The notes: generated by a model not told the origin, from the sequence alone. A DNA stretch of 64,000 bases from JALGWA01 sp964604955 (GCA_964604955.1 CAZSBE010000002.1:1-64000); one strand, 5' to 3'. Counted from the stretch's first letter, positions 1 through 8,359 are shown. Numbers and translations: made by a program.

Positions 1-224
1 TCTTCCGCCTCGGACGCGCCGGCCGCCTTCACGCCTGCAACGCCCTCTACCTCGGCTCGCCCTTCTGTAAGCGCCACGGCGAAGCAGACCCGCCGCCTGA
101 TGCAACGCGGCTTCTCGATATCGACCGCCACCACTTCCATGCCCGAGCGGCGCAGCCTGTGACAGACCGCTGAGCCGAGCTCCCCGGCCCCGACAACCAT
201 CACGCGCGGCAGGTCGACCGTCAT
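1..224 (-). CDS. yqeB: YqeB-like selenium-dependent Mo-hydroxylase maturation protein (N-terminal part, runs off the window)
   Basis: Partial gene: its ATG is at 224 and 74 codons are visible before the window edge. The protein starts MTVDLPRVMVVGAGELGSAV, a Rossmann-type nucleotide loop, and continues with an 'IEKPRCIRRRVCFAVAL' stretch. Known members of the YqeB (EF2563) family, which matures selenium-dependent molybdenum hydroxylases, carry this same glycine loop followed by a 'P..IRR.V.F..A' motif. The start overlaps the xdhC stop as ATGA, implying translational coupling. With xdhC, mocA-like and yqeC just upstream it completes the usual maturation set. Function inferred from family and context; the C-terminal part cannot be judged. 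Confidence 0.8.
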   Translation of the reverse strand, partial: MTVDLPRVMVVGAGELGSAVCHRLRRSGMEVVAVDIEKPRCIRRRVCFAVALTEGRAEVEGVAGVKAAGASEAE

Positions 225-1006
225 TCCCGCCCCCCGCGCCAGATCCTGATGAGCTCGGCGGTGATGCTGACTGCGATCTCCCCGGGCGTTTCCGCATCTA
301 TGTCAAGCCCCACGGGAGCGTGCACGCTGTCCAGGAACTCCTGCGGCACGCCCCGTTGCCTGAGTGCCGAGTAAACACTCTCAATCTTCCGCCGGCTTCC
401 GACCATCCCGACATAGCGGAGCCCGAGACCGCTGAGCGCTTCGAGCCATTCCCCGTCGAGCGCGTGGGCGCGCGTCGCGATAACCGCGAAAGACCCCGCG
501 TCCATGTCCAGCCGCCGCTCGAAATCACCCGGCGTTGCTTTGGTGCATCGCACGGTTGCCGGCAGGCCGGCGCCCGTCAGGAATTCATCACGATCGTCCA
601 TCAGCGTCACTGCAAAGCCGGCTGCATCCGCCGCCACCGCGAGCGCCCTCCCGACATGGCCGGCTCCCACGACGAAGAGATTCCGGTACTCTCCAAGGGC
701 CTCGAGAAAGACCTTCATGCCTCCGCCGCAAACCGAGTCGACCTCGCCGCTCTTGCCTGAAAGATCGAGATCGACGATCCGGGCCTCGCCTGTTTTCAGA
801 ATCCCGGGCGCCGCGGCCAGCACCATCTTCTCGACGGCGCCTCCCCCGACAGTCCCGAAGGTCTCCCCGGTCGAGGCAATGACCATCTTCGCCCCGGCCA
901 TGCGCGGCGTGGAGCCCCTCGCTTCGATGACGGTGGCGATGCACACTTTCCGCCCCACACGCAGCCACTCGCTTGCCTTCTCGAGGACCTTTTCGATCTC
1001 ACCCAA
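221..1006 (-). CDS. xdhC: XdhC/CoxI family Mo-hydroxylase maturation factor
   Basis: 261 residues. The N-terminal XdhC/CoxI domain holds the 'ARGSTPR.AGAKM' and 'GTVGGGAVE' signatures (about residues 29-58). A C-terminal Rossmann domain begins at 'FVVGAGHVGRAL' (about 111) and contains 'MVGSRRK'. XdhC proteins bind the molybdenum cofactor and deliver its sulfurated form to xanthine dehydrogenase-type enzymes. The start is TTG at 1006, with GGAGA upstream, overlapping the end of the mocA-like gene by 8 bases. The position between mocA-like and yqeB genes is the usual one for selenium-dependent hydroxylase clusters. The hydroxylase catalytic subunit itself is not in the window. Confidence 0.9.
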   Translation of the reverse strand: MGEIEKVLEKASEWLRVGRKVCIATVIEARGSTPRMAGAKMVIASTGETFGTVGGGAVEKMVLAAAPGILKTGEARIVDLDLSGKSGEVDSVCGGGMKVFLEALGEYRNLFVVGAGHVGRALAVAADAAGFAVTLMDDRDEFLTGAGLPATVRCTKATPGDFERRLDMDAGSFAVIATRAHALDGEWLEALSGLGLRYVGMVGSRRKIESVYSALRQRGVPQEFLDSVHAPVGLDIDAETPGEIAVSITAELIRIWRGGRE

Positions 1007-1610
1007 TCTGATTCAGTCTCCTCTTTATCTCGTTGAAGTCGCCATGCGTATCCACATCGATGAGAATTCCGTCCGTATCGACGGGGACTTCCGCGACGTC
1101 GTTCCCCTGTTTATCGATAAGGTCCCTGGCGCCCCGGTCGCCCTGAAGGCCGTAGACCTCGCTCTCCATATCCGCGCTCAGGATAACCGGGTGGCCGCGC
1201 TCGCCGCCATAAACCGGAACTCCTATCCTGCGCCCCGACGCGACGTACCCCGCGATCACCGAGTCGATGACCTCCGATGTGACCAGAGGTTTGTCGGCCA
1301 GCGATATCAGTATGGCATCCGGCCTCCACATCTCCGCCGCGCGCTTCCATCCAGCCTTGAGCGACTTGCTCATCTCGCACTCCCCGGCGAGGCTCACGAA
1401 ATCGACACGGTCGCACCCGTTGCGCTGGATCACCCCATCAAACCCTTCGAGCCAGCCGGGTACGACGGCGCAGATGCGTCTCACCGAGCTCGCCAGGTGA
1501 TTCCCGAGCACATGCTCGAAGAGAGTGCCGCTTCCCAGCCTTAGAAGCATCTTGGGCTCACCCATCCTCTTCGAACACCCGCCTGCCAGGAGCAGACAGT
1601 CGATATCCAC
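999..1610 (-). CDS. MocA-like molybdenum cofactor nucleotidyltransferase
   Basis: 203 residues. The NTP-transferase signature 'LLLAGGCSKRMGEPKMLL' lies at residues 6-23, followed by a 'DAILISLADKP' segment that fits the metal-binding aspartate region of MobA/MocA folds. Family members (MocA, YgfJ) attach CMP or GMP to molybdopterin, so this protein probably makes the dinucleotide cofactor for a xanthine dehydrogenase-type enzyme. The start is GTG at 1610 with GAGGTGAGAGAG just upstream; the gap to the yqeC stop is 7 bases. Whether CTP or GTP is used cannot be read from the sequence. Context strongly supports a role in hydroxylase maturation. Confidence 0.82.
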   Translation of the reverse strand: MDIDCLLLAGGCSKRMGEPKMLLRLGSGTLFEHVLGNHLASSVRRICAVVPGWLEGFDGVIQRNGCDRVDFVSLAGECEMSKSLKAGWKRAAEMWRPDAILISLADKPLVTSEVIDSVIAGYVASGRRIGVPVYGGERGHPVILSADMESEVYGLQGDRGARDLIDKQGNDVAEVPVDTDGILIDVDTHGDFNEIKRRLNQIG

Positions 1611-1617
1611 CTCTCTC

Positions 1618-2430
1618 TCACCTCATTACCGCGAAAGCCTCTTCAACCGCGCGGCCGACCGAACCGATGACGACGCCTTCCACTTCACCCGAGGAAACGA
1701 GCCGGTGGGCCAGCGAGACCACCGGGTTATCCTCCACGGGAGTACATTCATCACCCGCGGGCAGGACATCACCCGGAACCAGCTTGTTCACCAGGACCAG
1801 CATCCGCGCCCCGGCCGGCCTGCGGCCCAGGTACGAATCGGGTGACAGCACGGTGGCGGCGATCACCGCGTCGTCGATGAGCGCATCGACCGGCACGCCC
1901 GCGACTTTCGCCACAGCATCCGGGTTGTAGACGGCGGCCGAGTTTACTTTCTCCCCGATGCAGTCGGCGCCGACGACCACGACGTATACACTTGTCAAAG
2001 ACGGCAGCGGCGGCTCGTGGGCCTCGGGCACCTTGAGGGATCTGCCCCGGGCGCCGTCGCACTCCGAAACCACCGCCCAATCAGGGTTCTCCCGCGACAC
2101 CTGGTCGACGAACTCCGGACTGTGCCCGATTATCTTACCGCCGGCCTCCGACCTCCCCGTGAGGGCGAAGCCACGCGCCTCGACCATGCCCCTCAGGACC
2201 TCGATGTGGGACGCATTGCCTTCACCCAGCGCGACCTCCGGCATAGTCCCCTCGGCCGGCTCCATTATCCTGGTCGTCGTCGTCGCAATCACGGGGATAC
2301 CCGACGCTGCGAACTCGCGGACCAGGCGGTACATGAGCGACGTCTTGCCGCCCGCGCCGACGATGCTGACGACATCTCCGGGACCCGCGTTCAGAGCGCC
2401 GCGGAGCGACGCCTTCCTGCCGATCATCAT
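1618..2430 (-). CDS. yqeC: YqeC-like selenium-dependent hydroxylase accessory protein
   Basis: 270 residues. A P-loop 'VGAGGKTS' sits at about residues 24-31, followed by 'VIATTTTRI' and, further on, 'VVSECDGARGRSLKVPEAHEP', both typical of the YqeC family. YqeC and YqeB mark selenium-dependent molybdenum hydroxylases, whose cofactor carries a labile selenium atom; the exact reaction of YqeC is not established. The ATG at 2428-2430 overlaps the aminotransferase stop (ATGA), and a second ATG follows directly. It is one of a chain of overlapping genes transcribed from 9.3 kb downwards. Confidence 0.88.
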   Translation of the reverse strand: MMIGRKASLRGALNAGPGDVVSIVGAGGKTSLMYRLVREFAASGIPVIATTTTRIMEPAEGTMPEVALGEGNASHIEVLRGMVEARGFALTGRSEAGGKIIGHSPEFVDQVSRENPDWAVVSECDGARGRSLKVPEAHEPPLPSLTSVYVVVVGADCIGEKVNSAAVYNPDAVAKVAGVPVDALIDDAVIAATVLSPDSYLGRRPAGARMLVLVNKLVPGDVLPAGDECTPVEDNPVVSLAHRLVSSGEVEGVVIGSVGRAVEEAFAVMR

Positions 2431-3596
2431 TTCTTCAGACCGGCTACGATATTCTCAAAGCTCTTCAAGGCCTTCTTGATGTTCTCAATCGAGTTCGCGT
2501 ACGAAAGCCTGAGATAGCCCTCTCCGAAGCTGCCGAAAGCGGTGCCCGGCAACACGGCCACGCCGCCCTCATTGAGGAGCTTGTCGGAGAGCACCTGTGC
2601 GCTTACGCCCGTTCCCGTTATGTTGGGGAACACGTAGAACGCACCCTTGGGCAGCAGGCATGTTACGCCGTCTATGGCATTGAGCCCTTCGACGATGACG
2701 TCGCGCCTCTTCTTGAACTCGGCTACCATGGCCCTTGAGGCGGCCTGGTCGCCCTTGATGCCTTCAATGCCGGCCATCTGCGTGAAAGTGCATGTGCAGG
2801 ACGTGGCGTTGATTTGAAGCTGCGTCATCGCCTGCGCCAGCTCTTCCGGCATCACGCCGTAGCCGAGCCTCCAGCCCGTCATGGCGTAAGTCTTGGAGTA
2901 GCCGTCGATGATGATGGTCCGCTCCCTCATTCCGGGGAACACCGCGATGCTGTTGTGCTCGCCTTCGTACACCATCTCCGAGTAAACCTCATCGGAAAGC
3001 ACCCAGAAGTCTTTTTCAACGGCCAGCCCGGCTATGGTCTCGAGATCCTTCTTGGGAATCACACCCCCGGTGGGATTCTGCGGCGAATTGATGATCATCA
3101 TCTTGGTCTTGGAGGTCACCTTGTTCTTCAGCTCATCGACGTCAAGGGAGAAGCCCTTGCTTTCGTGAAGCTGAATGGGAACCGCCCTGGCCCCCAGGAA
3201 CTCGATAACCGACTCGTAAATCGGGAAGCCCGGGTTCGGGTAGATCACCTCGTCGCCCTCATTGACTAGCGCGAGCATGCCGAAGAACATGATGGGCTTG
3301 GCGCCGGGCGTTACAACCACCTGCTCGGGTTTTATGTCGATCTTCTTGCGCTTCGAATCGACTTCGGCTATGGCTTCACGGAGGTCGACGACGCCCTGCG
3401 CCGAGCAGTAATGCGTGTACCCGTCCCAGATGGCCTTCGCGGCCGCCTCCCTGATATTGTCGGGCGTGTCGAAGTCCGGCTCACCTATCTCGAGGTGAAC
3501 CACTTCTTTCCCCTTGGCTTCGAGAGCTTTGGCCCTGGCCAGAACCTCGAAGGCGCTCTCGGTACCCAGTCTTGACATTCTCTCGGCAAGCTTCAT
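2427..3596 (-). CDS. Class I/II PLP aminotransferase (aspartate aminotransferase family)
   Basis: 389 residues from the ATG at 3596. That start is chosen because GGAGGAGGT lies 6-14 bases upstream and the protein then begins MKLAERMSRLGTESAFEVLA, as family members do. Visible motifs: 'GEPDFDTP' near the N-terminus, 'NSPQNPTGG', 'DEVYSEM', the PLP lysine in 'DGYSKTYAMTGWRLGYG', and a C-terminal 'LRLSYA' carboxylate-binding arginine. Fold-type I transaminases of this group act on aspartate, alanine or aromatic amino acids. Here it lies among pyrimidine and purine catabolic genes, so handling an amino product of that pathway (beta-alanine or another) is plausible but unproven; it could equally be an ordinary aspartate aminotransferase. 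Confidence 0.88.
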   Translation of the reverse strand: MKLAERMSRLGTESAFEVLARAKALEAKGKEVVHLEIGEPDFDTPDNIREAAAKAIWDGYTHYCSAQGVVDLREAIAEVDSKRKKIDIKPEQVVVTPGAKPIMFFGMLALVNEGDEVIYPNPGFPIYESVIEFLGARAVPIQLHESKGFSLDVDELKNKVTSKTKMMIINSPQNPTGGVIPKKDLETIAGLAVEKDFWVLSDEVYSEMVYEGEHNSIAVFPGMRERTIIIDGYSKTYAMTGWRLGYGVMPEELAQAMTQLQINATSCTCTFTQMAGIEGIKGDQAASRAMVAEFKKRRDVIVEGLNAIDGVTCLLPKGAFYVFPNITGTGVSAQVLSDKLLNEGGVAVLPGTAFGSFGEGYLRLSYANSIENIKKALKSFENIVAGLKK

Positions 3597-3618
3597 TATC
3601 CTACCTCCTCCAACTCGC

Positions 3619-4044
3619 TCAGTCTTCAAACCGGAGCAGTTTGAGCCCTGTGTCTCCGTCCACCTCTCTTACCATGCGCGTACCCGAGACCATTACGGCT
3701 ATTTCGTTCGTCATATGGACATTCGCGGAAATCAGATGGCCCGCCACGGCGCTGCCGTCCTTGCGGCCCGCGGTGACGTGCATGTGGATGACCGGGTCCC
3801 CCTCGAAGGTGGAGATGTTGCCGCTTAAGGCACAGAGTTCCACCTCTTCCCCGACTTCGAAGGTCTCGTATTTCCCGTCACCGGCATAGTAGCCCAGCCG
3901 GGCGCCGCTCAGCATGCCCACACCGCCCAGCAGAATGCCCGAAGTCACTCCCTCACTTTCCAGCGCCGCCCTGAGGCACTCGAGAAGGTCATCGCCGTGA
4001 CCCAGGCGTATCAAAACGAGATTGCCGCTTCTGCCCGTTACCAA
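3619..4044 (-). CDS. PPC-domain (DUF296) protein
   Basis: 141 residues, essentially one plants-and-prokaryotes-conserved (PPC/DUF296) domain. The His cluster typical of the fold is visible: 'HMH' at 87-89, 'GHL' at 102-104 and His110; in solved PPC trimers such histidines bind a metal. Start is TTG at 4044, backed by GGAAGGAG 8 bases upstream; no nearby ATG fits. Molecular function of bacterial single-domain PPC proteins is unknown; some carry an AT-hook for DNA binding, none is seen here. It sits between the 2Fe-2S subunit gene and the aminotransferase gene, so it probably serves the same catabolic operon. Confidence 0.8.
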   Translation of the reverse strand: MVTGRSGNLVLIRLGHGDDLLECLRAALESEGVTSGILLGGVGMLSGARLGYYAGDGKYETFEVGEEVELCALSGNISTFEGDPVIHMHVTAGRKDGSAVAGHLISANVHMTNEIAVMVSGTRMVREVDGDTGLKLLRFED

Positions 4045-4047
4045 TTC

Positions 4048-4524
4048 CTAACTCCTTCCATCTTCGGCATGAGACTCCTCTATGGCGTCCACTATCTTCC
4101 TGTAGCCGGTACACCTGCAGAGCACGCCCGAGATCGCCGCTCTTATCTCATCGCGTGTCGGGTCCGGGTTGGTTCTCAGGAACGACTCTCCGACGAGTAT
4201 CATCGCCGGAGTGCAGAAGCCGCACTGCACGGCTCCGCGTTCCACGAAAAGCTGCTGCATGCGGCTCAGGCGCTCGCCCTTGGCGATCCCCTCTATGGTG
4301 GTAATCGACTTGCCGTCGGCCTGGAAGGCGAAGGTTATGCACGAGAGAACGGGCCTGTCCTCGATGAGCACCGTGCAGCTCCCGCAGTCCCCCTTCCCGC
4401 AGCCCTGCCGGGTCCCGGTCAGGCCCAGCCTGTCCCGGAGGAAACTGAGCAGGCTCAGCGACGTCGCGACTTCGGCCTCGACCCTGTCGCCGTTCACCCT
4501 GAGATTGATCCTGACTGTTTCCAC
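4048..4524 (-). CDS. 2Fe-2S small subunit of a molybdenum hydroxylase (CoxS/XdhC-type), without catalytic subunit nearby
   Basis: About 158 residues. The N-terminal plant-type ferredoxin domain has 'CGKGDCGSC' with a later Cys in 'VLSC'. The C-terminal helical domain has 'CGFCTPAM' and 'CRCTGY', the two-cluster arrangement of CoxS-like subunits of xanthine or CO dehydrogenase-type enzymes. These clusters carry electrons from the molybdenum site to FAD. The start is uncertain: GTG at 4524 or TTG at 4533, neither with a clear ribosome site; the threonine-synthase stop is at 4545. No CoxL-like molybdenum subunit or CoxM-like flavin subunit is seen in the window. They may lie beyond position 1, or the protein pairs with something else. 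Confidence 0.88.
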   Translation of the reverse strand: METVRINLRVNGDRVEAEVATSLSLLSFLRDRLGLTGTRQGCGKGDCGSCTVLIEDRPVLSCITFAFQADGKSITTIEGIAKGERLSRMQQLFVERGAVQCGFCTPAMILVGESFLRTNPDPTRDEIRAAISGVLCRCTGYRKIVDAIEESHAEDGRS

Positions 4525-4544
4525 ATCGGCCAATTCAGCCCGTC

Positions 4545-5771
4545 CTATTCTTGTCCCAGAGCGCGTTCCACTTCTGAAATGTCGCACCCGATGTCGGTCA
4601 CGAGGTCGCGTGACTTCAGCGCCTCCGGGTCCTTGAGGCCGCTTCCCGTGACCAGGAATACGACCCTCTCTTCTCGCTTGATGATGCCGTCACGCGAAGC
4701 GCTGAGGAGCCCCGCGAACGCGGTCGACCCCGCCGGTTCCGCGAATACCCCGGTGTGGCGGCCGAGAAGCTCTATCGCCGACACTATCTCCTCATCACTC
4801 ACCGTCACCGCGGTGCCGGCTGACTCCTTAAGACCTTTGAGCGCCTTTCTCCAGTTCCGGGGCTTTCCGACCCTTATGCTGTCGGCGAGCGTCCGCGGCT
4901 CCGCGCAGTAGGCCTCGCCCCTGCCGAGGAAGCACTCCACGACGGGGCTGCAGCCCTCGGCCTGCACGCCCAGTATTCTCGGGAGGCGGTCGGTGACGCC
5001 CGCGGCCATGAGATCCTTGAATGCCTTCCACTGCCCGCTCAGGATGCAGCCGTCCCCCACGGGAACGACCAGCCAGTCGGGCACGCAGTATCCCAGCTGT
5101 TCGTATATCTCGAGCGAACACGTCTTCTTGCCCTCGACCAGGTAGGGATTGATGGCGCAGTTTCGGTTGTACCAGCCCCATTTGTCGATGGCCGCGGTGG
5201 CGACATCGAAGGCGTCCTCGTAAGTACCCTTCACCCTGAAGACCTTCGTGGCGCAGGCGCCGATCTGGTAGAGCTTGGGCTCGGGGGCGCTTTCGGGAAC
5301 GAATATGTAAGAGTCGACGCCTACCGACGCCGACAGCACCGCCAGCGAGGAGGCGGCGTTGCCCGTGGAGGCGCAGGCGATGGCGTCCCTCCCGTCCTCG
5401 ACGGCCATGGCGATACCGACTGCGGACGCCCGGTCCTTGAGCGAGCTGCTCGGGTTGACCGTATCGTCCTTGAGGTAAACCTCGTCGATGCCTGTAAGAT
5501 CGGTCAGCTTCTCGAACCTGTAGAGCGGAGTCATGCCGACCTTGAGCATGCCGGGAGGCGGCTGCGTCAGCGGCAGGAAGTCCTGGTACCTGAAGATATT
5601 GTTCACATGCCTCGACTGCAGCGGGCTCTCCTCGAGCGAACGGCGGAGCTCGTCATAGTCGTACTCCACATCGAAGATGCCCTCGATCCCGCATTCGGGG
5701 CAGGTCACGAAGTCGCCTTTTTCATAGCGTTTCCCGCATTTGAGGCAGACGAGACCGGTCACCTTACCCAT
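4545..5771 (-). CDS. Threonine-synthase-like fold-type II PLP enzyme with N-terminal zinc ribbon
   Basis: 408 residues from the ATG at 5771 (GGAGGTGACCTCA directly upstream). Residues 8-30 hold a two-CxxC zinc-ribbon-like motif ('CLKCG...CPECG'). The PLP lysine lies in 'NPSSSLKDRAS', and glycine-rich 'ASTGNAASSLA' binds phosphate, both typical of threonine synthase, which turns O-phosphohomoserine into threonine. The gene overlaps the dihydropyrimidinase gene by 8 bases. Related clusters in E. coli carry another fold-type II enzyme, YgeX (diaminopropionate ammonia-lyase), at an equivalent place. So this one may be a catabolic lyase rather than the biosynthetic threonine synthase; the sequence alone does not decide. 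Confidence 0.82.
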   Translation of the reverse strand: MGKVTGLVCLKCGKRYEKGDFVTCPECGIEGIFDVEYDYDELRRSLEESPLQSRHVNNIFRYQDFLPLTQPPPGMLKVGMTPLYRFEKLTDLTGIDEVYLKDDTVNPSSSLKDRASAVGIAMAVEDGRDAIACASTGNAASSLAVLSASVGVDSYIFVPESAPEPKLYQIGACATKVFRVKGTYEDAFDVATAAIDKWGWYNRNCAINPYLVEGKKTCSLEIYEQLGYCVPDWLVVPVGDGCILSGQWKAFKDLMAAGVTDRLPRILGVQAEGCSPVVECFLGRGEAYCAEPRTLADSIRVGKPRNWRKALKGLKESAGTAVTVSDEEIVSAIELLGRHTGVFAEPAGSTAFAGLLSASRDGIIKREERVVFLVTGSGLKDPEALKSRDLVTDIGCDISEVERALGQE

Positions 5772-7152
5772 TGAGGTCACCTCCACCGGCATCCCGCTCG
5801 ACAAACCTCCCGTCACCGGCCGCGCCCAGGAACTTACCATCCCGGACGATGACCCTGCCCCGCTGGACGGTGACGTCGGGGAACCCGGAGAGCGTGTCGC
5901 CCTCATAGGGCGAGTAGTCGCAATTCATGTGAAGCGTCCCGGGGCTTACCCTGACTTCTCTCGCGGGGTCAATGACGATGAGATCGGCGTCGCTCCCGAC
6001 GCGAATCACTCCCTTGCGGGGGTAGAGCCCGAAAAGCCTCGCCGGATTCGAACACAGCACCTCCACCAGCCTTTCCAGAGGCAGCCGCCCTTCGTTGACG
6101 CCATGCGTCATGAGTATGGGTAGAAGCGTCTCCACCCCGGGCAGCCCGAAGGGTATCTTCCGGAAGTCCCCGCCCCACATGTCCTTCTGCTTGCGGGTGA
6201 AGCTGCAGTGGTCCGTGGAAACCACCTGTATGGAGCCGTCCGCCACGGCGCCCCACAGGTAGTCGCAGTCTTCCTGGTAGCGTATCGGCGGGCAGGTGGC
6301 GTAGAGGTGGCCGTCCGGACCCTCGAATGCCCCGTTGTTGAGCATGAGATACTGGGGGCAGGTTTCAGTGAAGACCGGGTATCCGCAGGCCTGCCACTCC
6401 TCGGTGACTCTCGCCGCGTCTGATGTGGACATATGCACTATGTATACCCGGGCGCCGCTGGCGGAGGCGAGGAATATGGCGCGCTGGACGGCCTCGCTCT
6501 CCGAGAAATTCGGCCTCGACAGCGCCTGCTGGACGGCGTCCGTCCTGCCGGCGTCCACCGAGCGCCTGGTAAAGACATCTATAATGTAGGGGTTTTCGGC
6601 GTGAACGCAGACGGTGGCCCCCAGCGACGCGGCTTCCTCGAAACACTCGAACATGATGCCGTCGTCGGCCATCCATCCCTCTTCCTTGTAGATCATGAAG
6701 AGCTTGAAACTGGGTATGCCCGCGTCGACGAGCTCCTTCATCTCCCCGCGGGTCCTGTCATTCCAGTCGGTTATGCCGCAGTGGAGGCCGAAGTCTATCG
6801 CGCTCTTTGCCGCGGCGACTTCCTTTCTCCTGGCGACGGCCTCGGCGAGCGACTCGCCGGCGGTCTGAATCGCAAAGTCGATCATTGTGGTCACACCGCC
6901 GAAGGCTGCGGCGATCGAGCCGGAAGTGAAGTCATCCGAGGACACCGTGCCGCAGAACGGGATCTCCATGTGGACATGCACGTCTATTGCGCCCGGCAGG
7001 ATGAGCTTGCCGGCCGCGTCGACCGTCGAGGCGCCTTCGATGCCGACTGCCGGCGACTCGATGGCGGCGATCTTGCCGTCCCTTATGCCTATGTCGCCCC
7101 TGTACGTCCCGGACTCGCCGGCAATAGTCCCGCCCTTAAGCACCAGATCCAT
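5764..7152 (-). CDS. Dihydropyrimidinase / D-hydantoinase
   Basis: 462 residues from the ATG at 7152, which has GAAGAAGGGAAACGCT upstream and gives the expected start MDLVLKGGTI. The amidohydrolase metal site is visible: 'DVHVHME' (two His), the carboxylatable lysine in 'PSFKLFMIYK', 'CVHAEN', 'VHMSTSDAA' and 'STDHCSF'. Dihydropyrimidinases open the ring of dihydrouracil or dihydrothymine; close relatives open hydantoins. It is placed between preA and the threonine-synthase-like gene and overlaps the preA 3' end by 17 bases. With PreA and the nitrilase-family gene it makes a three-step reductive pyrimidine route. E. coli hyuA, in the selenium-hydroxylase cluster, is the alternative model. Confidence 0.9.
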   Translation of the reverse strand: MDLVLKGGTIAGESGTYRGDIGIRDGKIAAIESPAVGIEGASTVDAAGKLILPGAIDVHVHMEIPFCGTVSSDDFTSGSIAAAFGGVTTMIDFAIQTAGESLAEAVARRKEVAAAKSAIDFGLHCGITDWNDRTRGEMKELVDAGIPSFKLFMIYKEEGWMADDGIMFECFEEAASLGATVCVHAENPYIIDVFTRRSVDAGRTDAVQQALSRPNFSESEAVQRAIFLASASGARVYIVHMSTSDAARVTEEWQACGYPVFTETCPQYLMLNNGAFEGPDGHLYATCPPIRYQEDCDYLWGAVADGSIQVVSTDHCSFTRKQKDMWGGDFRKIPFGLPGVETLLPILMTHGVNEGRLPLERLVEVLCSNPARLFGLYPRKGVIRVGSDADLIVIDPAREVRVSPGTLHMNCDYSPYEGDTLSGFPDVTVQRGRVIVRDGKFLGAAGDGRFVERDAGGGDLNG

Positions 7153-8359
7153 AGCGTTTCCCTTCTTCTTCTCCGCCGGCCTCGTCGGCGTCGACCCTCT
7201 CCATGGTGATGCATCCGGGTGAGGGGCAGACCTGCATGCAGAGCGAACAGCCGAGGCATCTGGATTCGCTGACAACCGGGTAGCCGCCTGGTCCGATGCT
7301 GATGGCGTTGCCGCCCGCGTCCCTGCAGGAGATGTAGCAGAGGTCGTCCCTGAGGCACATCCCGGTTCTTATGCGGGGCACCGACCTGGTCGTCCCCAGG
7401 TCTTCGTATGTGACGATGTTCTTAAGCAGCCGTCCCTCCATCGCCCTGACGCCGGCGAAGCTGTTCCGCTTGAGGTAGTCCGTGAGGCCGCGGGCGAGGT
7501 CATCCACCATGGCAAACCCGTGGAACATGACTCCCGTGCAGACCTGTATCGCGCGTGCGCCGACGAGCAGGAACTCGCAGGCGTCCTGCCAGGCCATGAT
7601 GCCGCCGACGCCGCTCACTTCAAGCGAAGTCGCCGCGCGCAGGTCCGCCACGACCCTCAGGGCCATTGGTTTCACCGGCGCCCCCGAAAGGCCCCCCGGC
7701 GAGGTGAGGCCGTCGATTGACGGATGTATTTCGAGGTTCTCGATGTCGATCCGGCCGAGACCCGGCACGGTGTTTATGGCGGAAACGCCCCGCGCGCCGG
7801 CGCTTTCGGCGACCTGCGCCACTGTGGCGACGTCGCCGGCGTTGGAGCCCAGTTTGACGATGATGGGAACGCGCGCGGCATCCCGGACGGCGGCAGTCAC
7901 TTCCCGCGTCAGCTCCGGGTTCTGCCCGATCGAGAGGCCCATTTCATGGTTGCCGACTCCATGCGGGCACGACAGGTTGAGCTCGAGCGCGTCCGCGCCG
8001 GCCCGGCCGCACCTGTCGGCCATCAGTCTCCAGTCGGCGAGCTTGTAGGCGGGAGCGGCGATGCTCGCGATGAGCATCCTGTCCGGGAAGGTCTTCTTCA
8101 CAGACTTGATGTCCTCGAGCCAGGCGTCGAGGTCGCGGTCGCTCAGGAGCTCGAGGTTGAGAAAGCCGCCACCCACGCTTGCGAACCTGGGGCTCAGGCG
8201 GACGCCCGAAGCGGGCTCAAGGGATATGGTCTTGGTCACGGCACCCGCCCAGCCGGCTTCGAAGCCGCGGGCGATATGACCCGCGTCCCGGGTGGCCGGG
8301 CCCGAAGCCAGGAGGAATGGGCTCCTCAGGGCGAATCCACAGAAATCGGTGCTGAGCAT
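7136..8359 (-). CDS. preA: PreA-like dihydropyrimidine dehydrogenase subunit (FMN barrel plus ferredoxin tail)
   Basis: 407 residues. The DHODH-like FMN barrel fills about residues 1-310 ('LASGPATRDAGHI', 'LNLSCPHGVG', 'PIIVKLGSNAGDV', 'GVGGIMAW'). The C-terminus is a ferredoxin domain. Its second motif, 'CLGCSLCMQVCP', is complete; the first is C-x2-D-x2-C-x3-C ('CLRDDLCYISC'), with Asp where E. coli PreA has Cys. PreA reduces uracil or thymine to the dihydro form, normally with electrons from PreT, which is not seen in this window. The flexible-loop Cys of animal dihydropyrimidine dehydrogenase is not present at the matching place ('MGLSIGQ'); E. coli PreA lacks it as well, from memory. Confidence 0.87.
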   Translation of the reverse strand: MLSTDFCGFALRSPFLLASGPATRDAGHIARGFEAGWAGAVTKTISLEPASGVRLSPRFASVGGGFLNLELLSDRDLDAWLEDIKSVKKTFPDRMLIASIAAPAYKLADWRLMADRCGRAGADALELNLSCPHGVGNHEMGLSIGQNPELTREVTAAVRDAARVPIIVKLGSNAGDVATVAQVAESAGARGVSAINTVPGLGRIDIENLEIHPSIDGLTSPGGLSGAPVKPMALRVVADLRAATSLEVSGVGGIMAWQDACEFLLVGARAIQVCTGVMFHGFAMVDDLARGLTDYLKRNSFAGVRAMEGRLLKNIVTYEDLGTTRSVPRIRTGMCLRDDLCYISCRDAGGNAISIGPGGYPVVSESRCLGCSLCMQVCPSPGCITMERVDADEAGGEEEGKRYGSGA

